DNA from: Prolixibacter bellariivorans ATCC BAA-1284
GTDB lineage: Bacteria > Bacteroidota > Bacteroidia > Bacteroidales > Prolixibacteraceae
Length of the DNA: 64,000 nucleotides
Reading direction: 5' to 3'
Assembly (NCBI RefSeq): GCF_000621705.1
Contig: NZ_JHXO01000001.1
Coordinates: 372,001-436,000, forward strand
The position numbers and the translations under genes were made by a program. The stretch's first letter is position 1; each line of letters begins with the position of its first letter. This document shows, piece by piece, positions 8,633-17,486 of the stretch. The notes beneath the pieces were generated by a model that searched no databases, had not been told where the DNA came from, and was given only the letters and a program-made list of their open reading frames with translations.

Positions 8633-9661
8633 TTACTGAATATTCCGTACTTTCTTTTCCCAGTTCCACGCCGAAAGAAGTGTTTCTCCCAGTGTTTTTT
8701 CAGCTTTCCAGCCAAGATCTTTATTTGCCTTTGTGGTGTCGGCATACGTTTGCTCGATGTCACCAGCACGGCGGTCTACAATCTGGTAATTTAAGTTTAC
8801 TCCGGTAACTTCAATGAAGGTTTTCACCAGCTCCAGTACCGAGGCTCCTTTTCCGGTTCCGATATTGAAAAACTCATAACGAGCCTGGTTTTTCTTATCT
8901 AGAAGTCGTTCGATAGCTACGACATGGGCTTTTGCTAGATCAACCACGTTGATGTAGTCACGGATAGCCGTTCCATCCGGTGTATTGTAGTCATCACCAA
9001 AAATGCTCAGCTTTTCGCGGAGTCCGGCTGCTGTTTGCGTAATGAAGGGGACCAGGTTATTGGGAACGCCGCGGGGCAGCTCACCAATGAGCGCTGACGG
9101 ATGTGCACCAATGGGATTGAAATAGCGCAGCGCAATAGCGTTGATTTCTTCCATGGCTTTTACGCTGTCGCGAATAATGTCTTCGGCAACGGCTTTGGTA
9201 TTCCCGTATGGCGATTCAGCTTCTTTACGAGGCGTGTCTTCAGTTACCGGGAGAACATCCGGCTGACCGTATACCGTGCAGGACGATGAAAAAACGAAGT
9301 TAGAAACACCATGCTTGAGCATCAGTTCCAGCAAATTCATCAGCGAAACCAGGTTGTTCCGGTAATAGAGTAGTGGTTTTTCCACCGACTCGCCAACGGC
9401 TTTGCTGGCAGCAAAGTGGATGATGGCCTCGATGTTGGGATACTTTTCAAAGAATGATTCCAGTTTCCTGTAGTCCTGAAGGTTAAACTCTTCAAATGTC
9501 GGACGGATACCGGATATCTTTTCGATGTTATCTACTACATCTGCACTCGAATTTGACAAATCATCGATGATGACTACGTCGTACCCGGCTGCCTGAAGTT
9601 CCACAACGGTATGGGATCCAATGTAACCTGTTCCTCCGGTTACCAGAATTTGCTTTTTCAT
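8633..9661 (-). CDS. galE: UDP-glucose 4-epimerase
   Basis: 342 residues of the extended SDR family. The NAD-binding motif GGTGYIGSHT is at residues 8-17, the catalytic motif is YGNTK (in ESPYGNTKAVAED), and the substrate-binding segments ALRYFNPIGAHPS and GRRAGDIEQTYAD are typical of GalE. It interconverts UDP-glucose and UDP-galactose for sugar use and polysaccharide precursor supply. On the minus strand the perfect -7 box TATTTTTG (9698-9691) lies 30 bases upstream of the ATG. With rfbB it forms a two-gene nucleotide-sugar unit. Confidence 0.95.
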   Translation of the reverse strand: MKKQILVTGGTGYIGSHTVVELQAAGYDVVIIDDLSNSSADVVDNIEKISGIRPTFEEFNLQDYRKLESFFEKYPNIEAIIHFAASKAVGESVEKPLLYYRNNLVSLMNLLELMLKHGVSNFVFSSSCTVYGQPDVLPVTEDTPRKEAESPYGNTKAVAEDIIRDSVKAMEEINAIALRYFNPIGAHPSALIGELPRGVPNNLVPFITQTAAGLREKLSIFGDDYNTPDGTAIRDYINVVDLAKAHVVAIERLLDKKNQARYEFFNIGTGKGASVLELVKTFIEVTGVNLNYQIVDRRAGDIEQTYADTTKANKDLGWKAEKTLGETLLSAWNWEKKVRNIQ

Positions 9662-9690
9662 GAATAGGTTCCTTTCGTTTTATCGAAATC

Positions 9691-9698
9691 CAAAAATA
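9691..9698 (-). promoter_or_regulatory. galE promoter -7 box
   Basis: TATTTTTG on the minus strand (9698-9691) is a perfect TAnnTTTG match. No good TTTG is seen at the -33 distance. Confidence 0.5.
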
Positions 9699-9779
9699 GG
9701 AATAATAGGATAAAATTTTGCCTTTCAGTTGGATCTGTTCTCAACCGATTTAGTTTGACAACTTTATTGTAAAGTAGAG

Positions 9780-9810
9780 TTTGGCTTCACCTATTTTTTC
9801 GCTACATTTG
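9780..9810 (+). promoter_or_regulatory. Consensus Bacteroidota promoter of the HU-like/SPOR gene
   Basis: TTTG (9780-9783), exactly 19 bases, then TACATTTG (9803-9810), a full match to the -33/-7 consensus. Transcription should start near 9815. This leaves only about 7 bases before the ATG at 9822 but about 22 before the ATG at 9837, so it favours the latter as the true start. Confidence 0.8.
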
Positions 9811-9836
9811 ATTGCTAAGAAATGCTAAAACGGAAA

Positions 9837-10850
9837 ATGGATATCAGCATCTATCTTATTGAATTAGTTCGAATACACGATTGTGTAATCGTTCCTGAAC
9901 TGGGTGGTTTTATCTCGAATTACCAACCGGCCGGGATTGATTATAACCGAAATACGTTTGCTCCTCCGCGTAAAGAGATTGTTTTTAACAGCAAACTAAC
10001 CGGAAACGATGGTCTGTTGGTGAATCACATTTCTGAGAGCGAAGGAGTCGGGTATTTGGAAGCCCGCCAGATTATCGCGGAGTTTGTTGACGAAGCATGG
10101 TCGAAGCTCGAAAATGGAGAGAAACTGGAATTCAGTTATATCGGTTCGTTGCATTATGACAGGCACGAAAAGCTGATTTTCGAGCCGGAGTTGACAGAGA
10201 ATCTCTTGATTGATTCTTATGGAATGGGAGATTTCCATTTTCCGAAGATCGAGCGTACCGATTTAGTTCGGGCCACTTCCCGTTTCGAAGACAAAGAAGC
10301 TGTGCGGGTCGTTTTCAATTCCCGGACGGCAAAAAAACTACTTATTGGCGTTCCGCTGATGTTGGCACTGACCTTGATACCGCTGTCCAAGCATATGCAA
10401 CGGGGAGATGTGCCGACAGGAGATCAGGCGTCGACCACTTCCTCTGTTTTGTCGGTGATTGATAGTACGCCGGCTGATACGTTTGTTGCCGCTGATAAAA
10501 TTCCGGCTGAGTCGGTACCGGTCGAATCGAAAGTCCAATCGAACACAGATGAAGCATTGGCAGACAATCAGGCTGTTAGTGAACCTATTGTTAAGGTCGA
10601 TAAGCCCTCGTCAAATGCTGATGCCAGCCTTTTTTACCTGGTTGGTGGAAGCTTTAAAAGTAAGGTAAACGCAAAAAAATACCAGGATGAATTGGTTCGT
10701 CAGGGGTACGATTCCCAGATTTTTAATCTGGACAACGGTTTCTATCGTGTAACCATTCAATCGTACAACGACCGGGATCAGGCAATGGCGGTGTTGGATA
10801 ATTTGACTAAGGCCAATCCGAAATCGGGAATCTGGTTACTGGAAGAATAG
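9837..10850 (+). CDS. Membrane protein with N-terminal HU-like (CCDC81-type) domain and C-terminal SPOR domain
   Basis: 337 residues from the promoter-supported ATG at 9837 (MDISIYLIELVRIHDCVIVP). Residues 1-130 match the prokaryotic CCDC81-like HU fold (PELGGFISNYQPAGID ... FNSKLTGNDGLLVNHISESEG). One membrane helix follows (around residues 170-185, LLIGVPLMLALTLIPL), then a Ser/Val/Asp-rich linker and a SPOR domain (about 262-337, FYLVGGSFKSKVNAKKYQDE ... FYRVTIQSYNDRDQAM). SPOR domains bind septal peptidoglycan stripped of stem peptides, and the HU-like part would be cytoplasmic. It is therefore probably a cell-division-associated membrane protein that links peptidoglycan to a cytoplasmic partner. 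It is monocistronic, with its own promoter and terminator. Confidence 0.85.
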   Translation: MDISIYLIELVRIHDCVIVPELGGFISNYQPAGIDYNRNTFAPPRKEIVFNSKLTGNDGLLVNHISESEGVGYLEARQIIAEFVDEAWSKLENGEKLEFSYIGSLHYDRHEKLIFEPELTENLLIDSYGMGDFHFPKIERTDLVRATSRFEDKEAVRVVFNSRTAKKLLIGVPLMLALTLIPLSKHMQRGDVPTGDQASTTSSVLSVIDSTPADTFVAADKIPAESVPVESKVQSNTDEALADNQAVSEPIVKVDKPSSNADASLFYLVGGSFKSKVNAKKYQDELVRQGYDSQIFNLDNGFYRVTIQSYNDRDQAMAVLDNLTKANPKSGIWLLEE

Positions 10851-10872
10851 AAAATATTGACTATCCATATCG

Positions 10873-10898
10873 GGCTGGCATGATTGCCGGCCTTTTTT
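10873..10898 (+). terminator. Rho-independent terminator after the SPOR gene
   Basis: GGCTGGCA (10873-10880), loop TGAT, TGCCGGCC (10885-10892; one G-T pair), then TTTTTT. Confidence 0.85.
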
Positions 10899-10905
10899 AT
10901 GTGCG

Positions 10906-10935
10906 AAAAAAGCCATCCCGGTTGAACGGGATGGC
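10906..10935 (-). terminator. Rho-independent terminator of the large T9SS-cargo gene
   Basis: GCCATCCCG (10912-10920) pairs with CGGGATGGC (10927-10935). On the minus strand the stem is followed by TTTTTT (plus-strand A run 10906-10911). It serves the minus-strand gene that stops at 11005. Confidence 0.8.
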
Positions 10936-11004
10936 AAAATGGAGGGAGCATCCGGCTTTTGGTGCTTCTACAAAAGGGGTGCCGGTTTTGGGGTATGGTT
11001 TTAG

Positions 11005-14000
11005 TTATTTCAAGATGATTGTTTTGTTGGTCGTTTCATTTCCGATTGTTAATCGGGCAAAATAAATGCCGGAAGGATAACGACTCAGATTAATCTGTTC
11101 ATTTTGTTGACAGCCGTGAACCGGAATCTGTCGCTCCCAGATTTTGTTTCCGGTAGCCGAATAAATTTCCAACAGAATCAATTCACCTTCCATATCGTTA
11201 ACAGACAGATTCAACTCGCCATTTGTCGGATTTGGGAAAAGTGTCCATGATTCATTCATGGAAATCAAATCGTCCGAACTGGTTACCAGGGTTTCGGCAT
11301 CGTAGGTCGTAGACGTTTCTTCCGTGTTGCCAACATTATCGGTGGCCACACTGTAAAACTTGTAGACAGAGCCCACTTCGCCACCAAACTCCGCCGAAAC
11401 ATCTTTGGTATGGACTAGCCAGAGTACCGGGTCTTCATCGTTTACTTTTACATAGATGTCGTAGTATTCAATTCCGGCGGCGTTGTCAGTGCCATTCCAG
11501 GTAACGGTGAAGGTAGTCGGCCCTGTTTGAGCTTCCAGTTGCTGTACCTGACTTTCAGGAGGGATAACATCCACTATATTTTGCCAGATATTGGTCTTGA
11601 TGGGCTCATTTGCATCGAAAACAATGGTAGCCTGGTTTTCATAAACCGTTCCGTTGGCAGCCGGGTCGTGCACTCCTACCGTGAAGGAGACAAATCCTTC
11701 TCCTTCGGGCGCGGTGACGTTGGGCGGCAGAAATCCTATAGCCGGGTCTTCATGAATATCCATGGTCAACGGGTCGAGCGATGCAAATTGCCAGCTAATC
11801 ACGCCCGTCAGGGTGTCGATTTGCCCGGTTACCCGGAGAAGCAAGTTCGCGTTAAGTTCAACATCGGAGGAAAAACTGTACGTTTCCTGGGTGTTGGGCG
11901 TAATTATCGTATCACTGAATCCGAAAGAGCCAAAGCTGAAATCGCTGGCGCGGAAGCGTGTCAAATCAAGAGTGTCGGTAACTGTCACGATATGTGCCGG
12001 CGCTGAAGCTGTAGCTTTGTTCTCGAAGTAAATGGAATAGGGAAAACGCTGTGTTTCGGCGATGTATTTTTCTGCACCAGGGCCATCCGGTCCAACTATT
12101 TCATTGGGATCGAACGAAGATACGGCTGTTATATCCCGATCCTTCTTCGACTGTTTTGCCAGTTTGCGACATTCCTGATCTTTCTGATAATTATCGTAAA
12201 TATCGGCTCCAAACTGGAAAACTCCGATGGCCAGGTCGTAGGCTTTGGCAGCTGGTACAAAATCGACGGCACAACTGGCTACGGTTTTGGCGTAATTCCA
12301 AATCATACTTCCCCACGAAGGTTTCTCATCGGCCTTCGGTTTAGAGAAATCCAACGGGTTCCAGATGTAAGTGGTCACCACATCTTTCACACATCCGGCA
12401 CCGGGAATGGCACTGGCAGCGAGATTGACCAATCCGTTGGCAACGGCTCCGGCCTGGGCGCGTAGCAGGCAATCCTGAATTTCTTCATCCATTGGCGAGC
12501 CAAAAAATGGTTCGGAAACCCAGGCCAGAACCCTTACATCGGACGGCGATTTTAGTCTGATATGTACTTCATTGCTCGAATTAGCGGGAATAATCGGCAC
12601 ATAAAACGGATATACTTTGGCATGGAATTCTTCTCCCATTACCTGAGTTGTTTCATAGTAAGGTTGTAGCAATTCCGCTGGAATTTCCTCTCCGTTTGAC
12701 TCTGCGTAACCGTTAAAACTGATGGTAAAATCAATCAATTCGACTTCCGTTTCCCAGGGAACAACGATGAAAAGAGGTACACCCATGGCATCCACATTAC
12801 TATCGTTACCGTAACGTATGGTATAGGTTTGCCACATGTTAAACATAATCTGCCCCCGGCCCTGTATTTCGACCCATGGCGAGGCTTCTTCTCCTTCCAC
12901 TACCGTGAAACCTTCGGGAATGGTGACGGTTCCTGAACCGGATTGTACCACGACATCCCATTTCCCAACGGCTTTTTCATGCAAATCGAGTGTTCCGATA
13001 AGTATTCCGGGTTGATACAAACTGATTTCTTCCGCAACAACTTCTTCGCCACCCATCGTAATTTTGAAGGTAGAGTTTTCATTTAGTCCACCGCCATAAA
13101 TCTTCACGGTAGCATAACCTGTATTTCCGGCTACATTATCTTCAATTTTGGCAATTCCCTCGATGGTTACGGTTTTGGTAGCCGAGAAGGATGTTCCATC
13201 GTTTGAGGCTGTCAGTGTTACTACGTATTCGCCCGGTCCGGAATACTCGTGCGTTGGATTAGCCAAATCAGAGGTTTCATCATCTCCAAAATCCCAGGAA
13301 TACTGGGTTGCGTTTTCTGATTTTTGGTTGAAACTAACGGTTTGTATATTCTGATACGCTTCAAAATTTACTACCGGCGGTTGTGGCGGATTGGCTGTAA
13401 ACTCGCCAGTAGCCAGATTGAAACCGTCGGCACCATGACCGGTCAGGTCTTTCAAACTCTCGTTGCAGTTGATATAAACCAGTAAGCTGTCTTCCGTTCC
13501 GGTCAACGAATGCGTGGCGCTTTCCATGATTTCCTCCGTCGTCAGGCCTTTTCCCCAAATCCGGATTTCATCGAGTCCGAGATTTAATGCATTGCTGAGA
13601 TAATTAGGACCAAAAACGAAAACGCCCGGATCGGGTTCAATCTTCCCGGTAACGGTTTGGCGGGCAACTTCTTTTCCGTCAACAAATAGTTTGTAGTTGT
13701 TCAGCCCGGCACGCGCGTTGTAGCTATAGCCAATGTGATGCCACTTATTATCGTACAAATCGATATCTGCATCATTCACAAACGTTCCTTTGTCAGTAAT
13801 CAGTGTTCCTCTCAGTCTGGGGTTATTGGTGGTGTCGTATTTGCGCATTACTTCGATTTTGAACCCGGCATGACTGTCGAGCTTTTCGAAGAGGATGAAA
13901 CTCGTGCTTCCTTCAGTGGTAATGTCAATCCGGGTCCAAAACTCGACCGTGATAGCAGAATCGATAGCTACTTCCGGAGTTTCGGGAATCTCGAGGTAGG

Positions 14001-15447
14001 ATGGATTATCTGCGCCTTTGGTGATTGTATAGGCACTGTTGGTTTCCGAAGGTGTGACAGCAGGAAATAACCGACCAAAAATCACCTGATTTTCTTCATC
14101 AGAGGTAATTCTTCCGTTTCCGAGGAATAAAACGTTCCCTTCTTCATCTGTAAAGAACTCGCGCAAATTCATTGCGTACATGTATGTTGAATAGGGATAG
14201 AGCATTTGACCGCCGTCAAATGTCTCAGCTTTATCTGTTGAATAGCGTACAGTTCCGGGTCCCCAGGCTGCAGCCACTTTCTCCGTTGTAAGAGATAGCA
14301 ATGGCAGGTCTCCTTTCGGGTAACTGTAATCGGCACTGAGTGTTTTTACTGCAGAAAAGCTATCACCATTATCATTTGAGGATAAAAGATACATGGAAGA
14401 AGCCTTGTTAATGATGTAATCGGGAAACATGATGTAGATCTCTTCTCCGAGGGTTTTCATGGTGACCCGATCAGCACGGATAGTTCCATTAACATCGTCA
14501 TCACTTGCCAGAGAGACTGGTGCTGAAAAAGTGTCGCCGTTATCGGTAGAGTGAGCAAACCGCAGGTAATTTTTCTCTTCGGAATCATAAAGCGACCAGA
14601 CGACTGAAATCGTTGAGCCGGATTTCCCGATGCGGGGAGCATTCCGGTCGGTAGAAGCTAGCGCACGATGTCGGTCATCGGTATATCCCTCAGCGGGAAT
14701 GGAAAGCTCTTTTTCATTGAAAGTACTTCCCCCGTCATGCGAGACTGCCATTTTCACGATTCCGGAATTGAAACCGTAGTAGTAATAGGCATAGGAATAT
14801 AACACATAGAGGTCGTTTCCGTCAGCCAGAAAATCGTCAATACCCCATGAGTCAAGGGCCAGAAATGGTGAAACGCTTACATCAGCACCGTCATTTGTTG
14901 AGCGCAGCAAATAGAACTGTGTTCCTCCATTATTGTTGTTATGGGTGACGAATACATTGTATAAAGTGCCATTGGTGTATTGTACATAGGAATGGTCGAC
15001 TGAGTAATATTCATCACCTTCATAAACTGATTTCGGGCTACTGAACGTGGCTCCGCTGTCTGATGAGGATGTTAGGTAAAGAACCGCTTTGTCATCAACA
15101 CTTCCAGCCTGTATCATTACAAAAACCTTGTCTCCCGATACCGCAAGTCGCCTGAAGTTATTACTCGTTTCCATACTTTGCCACGATTCCGGATCGGATG
15201 AGAACAGGGTTTTTACGGGTTCCCATGTTACGCCGCTATCGGTCGATCTGCGGTAGTTCATGGTGTACGTATTATCCGCATTCCGGGTTATCCATATGGT
15301 GTGAATCGTTTCTCCGGACACGGCCATCTCCGGGGCGTAAACCGGATTTCCTGATTCGTTTAAGTCGGTAAGACTAAAAGGAAGGGTTTGGCCAGCCGAT
15401 AACAGGCTGATAGTTGCCAGCATGAAGAACAGGATGAAATGTTTCAT
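11005..15447 (-). CDS. Large secreted multidomain protein (BNR/sialidase-like, LamG, PKD, T9SS sorting domain)
   Basis: 1480 residues from ATG 15447 (MKHFILFFMLATISLLSAGQ, a signal peptide); an upstream in-frame ATG at 15486 would add 13 residues before it. Order: five or more BNR/Asp-box-like repeats (residues about 35-430, such as SSDSGATFSSP, SHDGGSTFNEK, STDNGDTFSAP), a LamG/concanavalin-like domain (about 490-635, AITVEFWTRI ... LDEIRIWGKG), a PKD domain (about 690-760, YSWDFGDDETSDLANPTHEY), an IPT-like domain (about 775-850), an alpha-helical Cys-containing insert (about 1000-1105), a DUF7619-like domain (about 1110-1285), an Fn3-like domain (about 1300-1385) and a type A T9SS sorting domain (about 1395-1480, LFPNPTNGELNLSV to the C-terminus). 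The protein is therefore exported by type IX secretion and anchored or released. The BNR part suggests a carbohydrate-binding propeller, but sialidase activity is not shown because no FRIP motif or catalytic set is visible. Confidence 0.85.
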   Translation of the reverse strand: MKHFILFFMLATISLLSAGQTLPFSLTDLNESGNPVYAPEMAVSGETIHTIWITRNADNTYTMNYRRSTDSGVTWEPVKTLFSSDPESWQSMETSNNFRRLAVSGDKVFVMIQAGSVDDKAVLYLTSSSDSGATFSSPKSVYEGDEYYSVDHSYVQYTNGTLYNVFVTHNNNNGGTQFYLLRSTNDGADVSVSPFLALDSWGIDDFLADGNDLYVLYSYAYYYYGFNSGIVKMAVSHDGGSTFNEKELSIPAEGYTDDRHRALASTDRNAPRIGKSGSTISVVWSLYDSEEKNYLRFAHSTDNGDTFSAPVSLASDDDVNGTIRADRVTMKTLGEEIYIMFPDYIINKASSMYLLSSNDNGDSFSAVKTLSADYSYPKGDLPLLSLTTEKVAAAWGPGTVRYSTDKAETFDGGQMLYPYSTYMYAMNLREFFTDEEGNVLFLGNGRITSDEENQVIFGRLFPAVTPSETNSAYTITKGADNPSYLEIPETPEVAIDSAITVEFWTRIDITTEGSTSFILFEKLDSHAGFKIEVMRKYDTTNNPRLRGTLITDKGTFVNDADIDLYDNKWHHIGYSYNARAGLNNYKLFVDGKEVARQTVTGKIEPDPGVFVFGPNYLSNALNLGLDEIRIWGKGLTTEEIMESATHSLTGTEDSLLVYINCNESLKDLTGHGADGFNLATGEFTANPPQPPVVNFEAYQNIQTVSFNQKSENATQYSWDFGDDETSDLANPTHEYSGPGEYVVTLTASNDGTSFSATKTVTIEGIAKIEDNVAGNTGYATVKIYGGGLNENSTFKITMGGEEVVAEEISLYQPGILIGTLDLHEKAVGKWDVVVQSGSGTVTIPEGFTVVEGEEASPWVEIQGRGQIMFNMWQTYTIRYGNDSNVDAMGVPLFIVVPWETEVELIDFTISFNGYAESNGEEIPAELLQPYYETTQVMGEEFHAKVYPFYVPIIPANSSNEVHIRLKSPSDVRVLAWVSEPFFGSPMDEEIQDCLLRAQAGAVANGLVNLAASAIPGAGCVKDVVTTYIWNPLDFSKPKADEKPSWGSMIWNYAKTVASCAVDFVPAAKAYDLAIGVFQFGADIYDNYQKDQECRKLAKQSKKDRDITAVSSFDPNEIVGPDGPGAEKYIAETQRFPYSIYFENKATASAPAHIVTVTDTLDLTRFRASDFSFGSFGFSDTIITPNTQETYSFSSDVELNANLLLRVTGQIDTLTGVISWQFASLDPLTMDIHEDPAIGFLPPNVTAPEGEGFVSFTVGVHDPAANGTVYENQATIVFDANEPIKTNIWQNIVDVIPPESQVQQLEAQTGPTTFTVTWNGTDNAAGIEYYDIYVKVNDEDPVLWLVHTKDVSAEFGGEVGSVYKFYSVATDNVGNTEETSTTYDAETLVTSSDDLISMNESWTLFPNPTNGELNLSVNDMEGELILLEIYSATGNKIWERQIPVHGCQQNEQINLSRYPSGIYFARLTIGNETTNKTIILK

Positions 15448-15723
15448 ACACGACAAACTTCTTCGGGGCATAGTGAGACGCAACATGTCGATAGGTTTAG
15501 GTTAAGAATTTGATTTTTCGGTACGTGTTTTTTCTTCACGCAAATGACTGTGCTGTGCAGAGGACGAAAAGTGGGATACGCACAGATTTCAAAAGACTGG
15601 GAAGAAGAAGCACCAAACAAAAGTTACGACTGAAGTCGTCTTCGATAGATTTCATATTGTACAATCAGGCATTCAGATCGTAAAAATGTCAGTCTGTATT
15701 GTTCGTATTGGGGGACTTCGGGG
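15448..15723. other. Intergenic region upstream of the large T9SS-cargo gene
   Basis: No gene seen. It contains two palindromes that could be regulator sites: ACGACT-GA-AGTCGT (15626-15639) and ATTGTACAAT (15656-15665). On the minus strand TAACTTTTG near 15624-15616 is only a loose -7 candidate for the large gene, with a leader of about 160 bases. Confidence 0.4.
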
Positions 15724-15767
15724 AAATAAAAAATCCCGGCCAGAGCAAAGTGCCCTTGACCAGGATT
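15724..15767 (-). terminator. Terminator of the lacI-GH105-kduI-kduD transcription unit
   Basis: On the minus strand AATCCTGGTCA (15767-15757) pairs with TGGCCGGGATT (15742-15732; two G-T pairs), followed by TTTTTATTT. It lies about 70 bases after the kduD stop. Confidence 0.7.
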
Positions 15768-15837
15768 CATGAAATGGATTTTATAATCTGCTTTATTAAC
15801 CTACTGTTCGTTGTTGAATTTTTGGTGAAATGTAGGA

Positions 15838-16626
15838 TTATTCATTTGAGGGCTTGCCAATAGTGGCCAGAATTCCCCCGTCGACATAAACCACTTGTCC
15901 ATTCACAAAGTCTGATGCTTTTGAAGCCAGGAAAATGGTGGTTCCTGCAAGGTCCTCAGGTTCGCCCCAACGCCCTGCCGGTGTACGACCAACAATGAAA
16001 TCGTTGAACGGATGTCCGTTTACGCGGATAGGAGCAGTCTGTTCGGTAGCGAAATAACCAGGACCAATGCCGTTTACCTGAATGTCGTATTTAGCCCACT
16101 CGGTAGCCATATTCCGTGTTAGCATTTTCAGACCGCCTTTGGCTGCAGCATACGCGCCAACGGTATCGCGGCCTAATTCGCTCATCATAGAGCAGATGTT
16201 GATGACTTTGCCGCCGGCTTTACGTTTCTGCAACCGTTTTACCACATTGCGTGCCATGATAAACGGAGCTACCAAATCGATATCAACAACGGTGCGGAAT
16301 TCTTCCACATCCATTTCGGTCATGGGTACCCGTTTGATGATTCCGGCGTTGTTAACCAGAATATCGACGGGGCCAACCTCTTTTTCGATGATATCGAGAT
16401 TTATGATGACTTCTTCTTCTTTGGTTACATCGAAGAGATAGCCTTTCACCTGAATACCATCTTCAGCGTAAGCGGCGAGTGCCTTTTCCATTTTATCGGG
16501 AGTGTGGCCGTTAATGACCAGTGTTGCACCTGCCTGTGCCAGCGCTTTGGCCATCGCCATCCCCAAACCGTGAGTGGCACCGGTTACCAGCGCCACTTTG
16601 CCTTTTAAGTCAAATAAGTTCATCAT
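15838..16626 (-). CDS. kduD: 2-dehydro-3-deoxy-D-gluconate 5-dehydrogenase (KduD), SDR family
   Basis: 262 residues (261 if the second Met is used). Classical short-chain dehydrogenase: cofactor motif TGATHGLGMAMA, NNAG motif, catalytic Ser in NICSMMSELG and YAAAK as the Tyr-x3-Lys pair. KduD reduces 3-deoxy-D-glycero-2,5-hexodiulosonate to 2-keto-3-deoxygluconate (KDG) with NADH. This identification rests on its place 3 bases downstream of kduI and in one unit with a GH105 hydrolase; without this context it could only be called a gluconate-type SDR. It is the last gene of the operon and is followed by a terminator. Confidence 0.9.
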   Translation of the reverse strand: MMNLFDLKGKVALVTGATHGLGMAMAKALAQAGATLVINGHTPDKMEKALAAYAEDGIQVKGYLFDVTKEEEVIINLDIIEKEVGPVDILVNNAGIIKRVPMTEMDVEEFRTVVDIDLVAPFIMARNVVKRLQKRKAGGKVINICSMMSELGRDTVGAYAAAKGGLKMLTRNMATEWAKYDIQVNGIGPGYFATEQTAPIRVNGHPFNDFIVGRTPAGRWGEPEDLAGTTIFLASKASDFVNGQVVYVDGGILATIGKPSNE

Positions 16627-16629
16627 GGT

Positions 16630-17472
16630 TTATAGCAGTTCATCGGGTTGACTAAAGTCCATATCACTGTAATCGAGGTTTTCACCCGACATTCCCCAGA
16701 TAAAGGAGTAATTGGAGGTTCCGGCACCACTATGAATCGACCACGAGGGCGATAATACCGACTGTTCATTGTGTATCCAGATGTGTCGGGTTTCTTTCGG
16801 CTCACCCATGAAGTGGCAAACGCTTTGTCCTTCAGGTACGTTGAAATAGAAGTAAGCTTCCATTCTCCGGTCGTGGGTGTGAGCTGGCATGGTGTTCCAA
16901 ACGCTTCCGGGCTGCAGCTCGGTAAGGCCCATTTGGAGCTGGCAGGTTTCCACAATGCCATTAATGATCAGTTGGTTGACCTTGCGTGCATTCGACGATT
17001 CGAGTGTGCCTAGCTCCAGCACATTGGCATCGGCCATGGTGACCAATTTGTTTGGGTAGCTCGTATGCGCCGGTGCTGAGTTGATGTAATAGTGCGCCGG
17101 CTTGCTGGCATCCACACTTTCAAAGGTTACTTTTTTCGTTCCTCTACCGAGATAAAGTGCCTCTTTGTAGTTGAGCTCATAAGTCTCACCGTCGGCGGTA
17201 ATTTTCCCTTTTCCGCCCACGTTGATAATGCCCATTTCTCTCCTTTCCAGGAAATAATCTGCTTTCAATGGCTCAATGCTTTCCAGTTCCAGTGCTTTGC
17301 TTTTCGGAATAGCACCTCCAACCATGTACCGATCGATGAACGAATAGATGAAATGAATCTTGTCATCATTCATTAGGTTATCGGCTAAAAATTCTTTACG
17401 CAGACGCTCGGTATCGTACCGTTTGGCGTCGTCCGGGTGGACGTTGTGTCTCTTTTCGTATGTTGTGCTCAT
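16630..17472 (-). CDS. kduI: 5-dehydro-4-deoxy-D-glucuronate isomerase
   Basis: 280 residues, full length for KduI, a zinc-dependent cupin-fold enzyme. Metal-binding residues are visible in [15 protein letters not shown] (two His and one Glu) and in the later His of [11 protein letters not shown]. It isomerises 4-deoxy-L-threo-5-hexosulose uronate, the product of unsaturated uronate ring opening, to the substrate of KduD. It lies 14 bases downstream of the GH105 gene and 3 bases upstream of kduD, so the three form a catabolic cassette for unsaturated uronic acids from pectin, rhamnogalacturonan or similar polysaccharides. Confidence 0.95.
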   Translation of the reverse strand: MSTTYEKRHNVHPDDAKRYDTERLRKEFLADNLMNDDKIHFIYSFIDRYMVGGAIPKSKALELESIEPLKADYFLERREMGIINVGGKGKITADGETYELNYKEALYLGRGTKKVTFESVDASKPAHYYINSAPAHTSYPNKLVTMADANVLELGTLESSNARKVNQLIINGIVETCQLQMGLTELQPGSVWNTMPAHTHDRRMEAYFYFNVPEGQSVCHFMGEPKETRHIWIHNEQSVLSPSWSIHSGAGTSNYSFIWGMSGENLDYSDMDFSQPDELL

Positions 17473-17486
17473 ATGACTTTATAATT

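Noticed and set aside
11005-15447. Sialidase (neuraminidase) call
   Set aside because: Asp-box-like repeats are present but no FRIP motif or catalytic Arg triad could be identified, so only a BNR propeller-like protein is stated.
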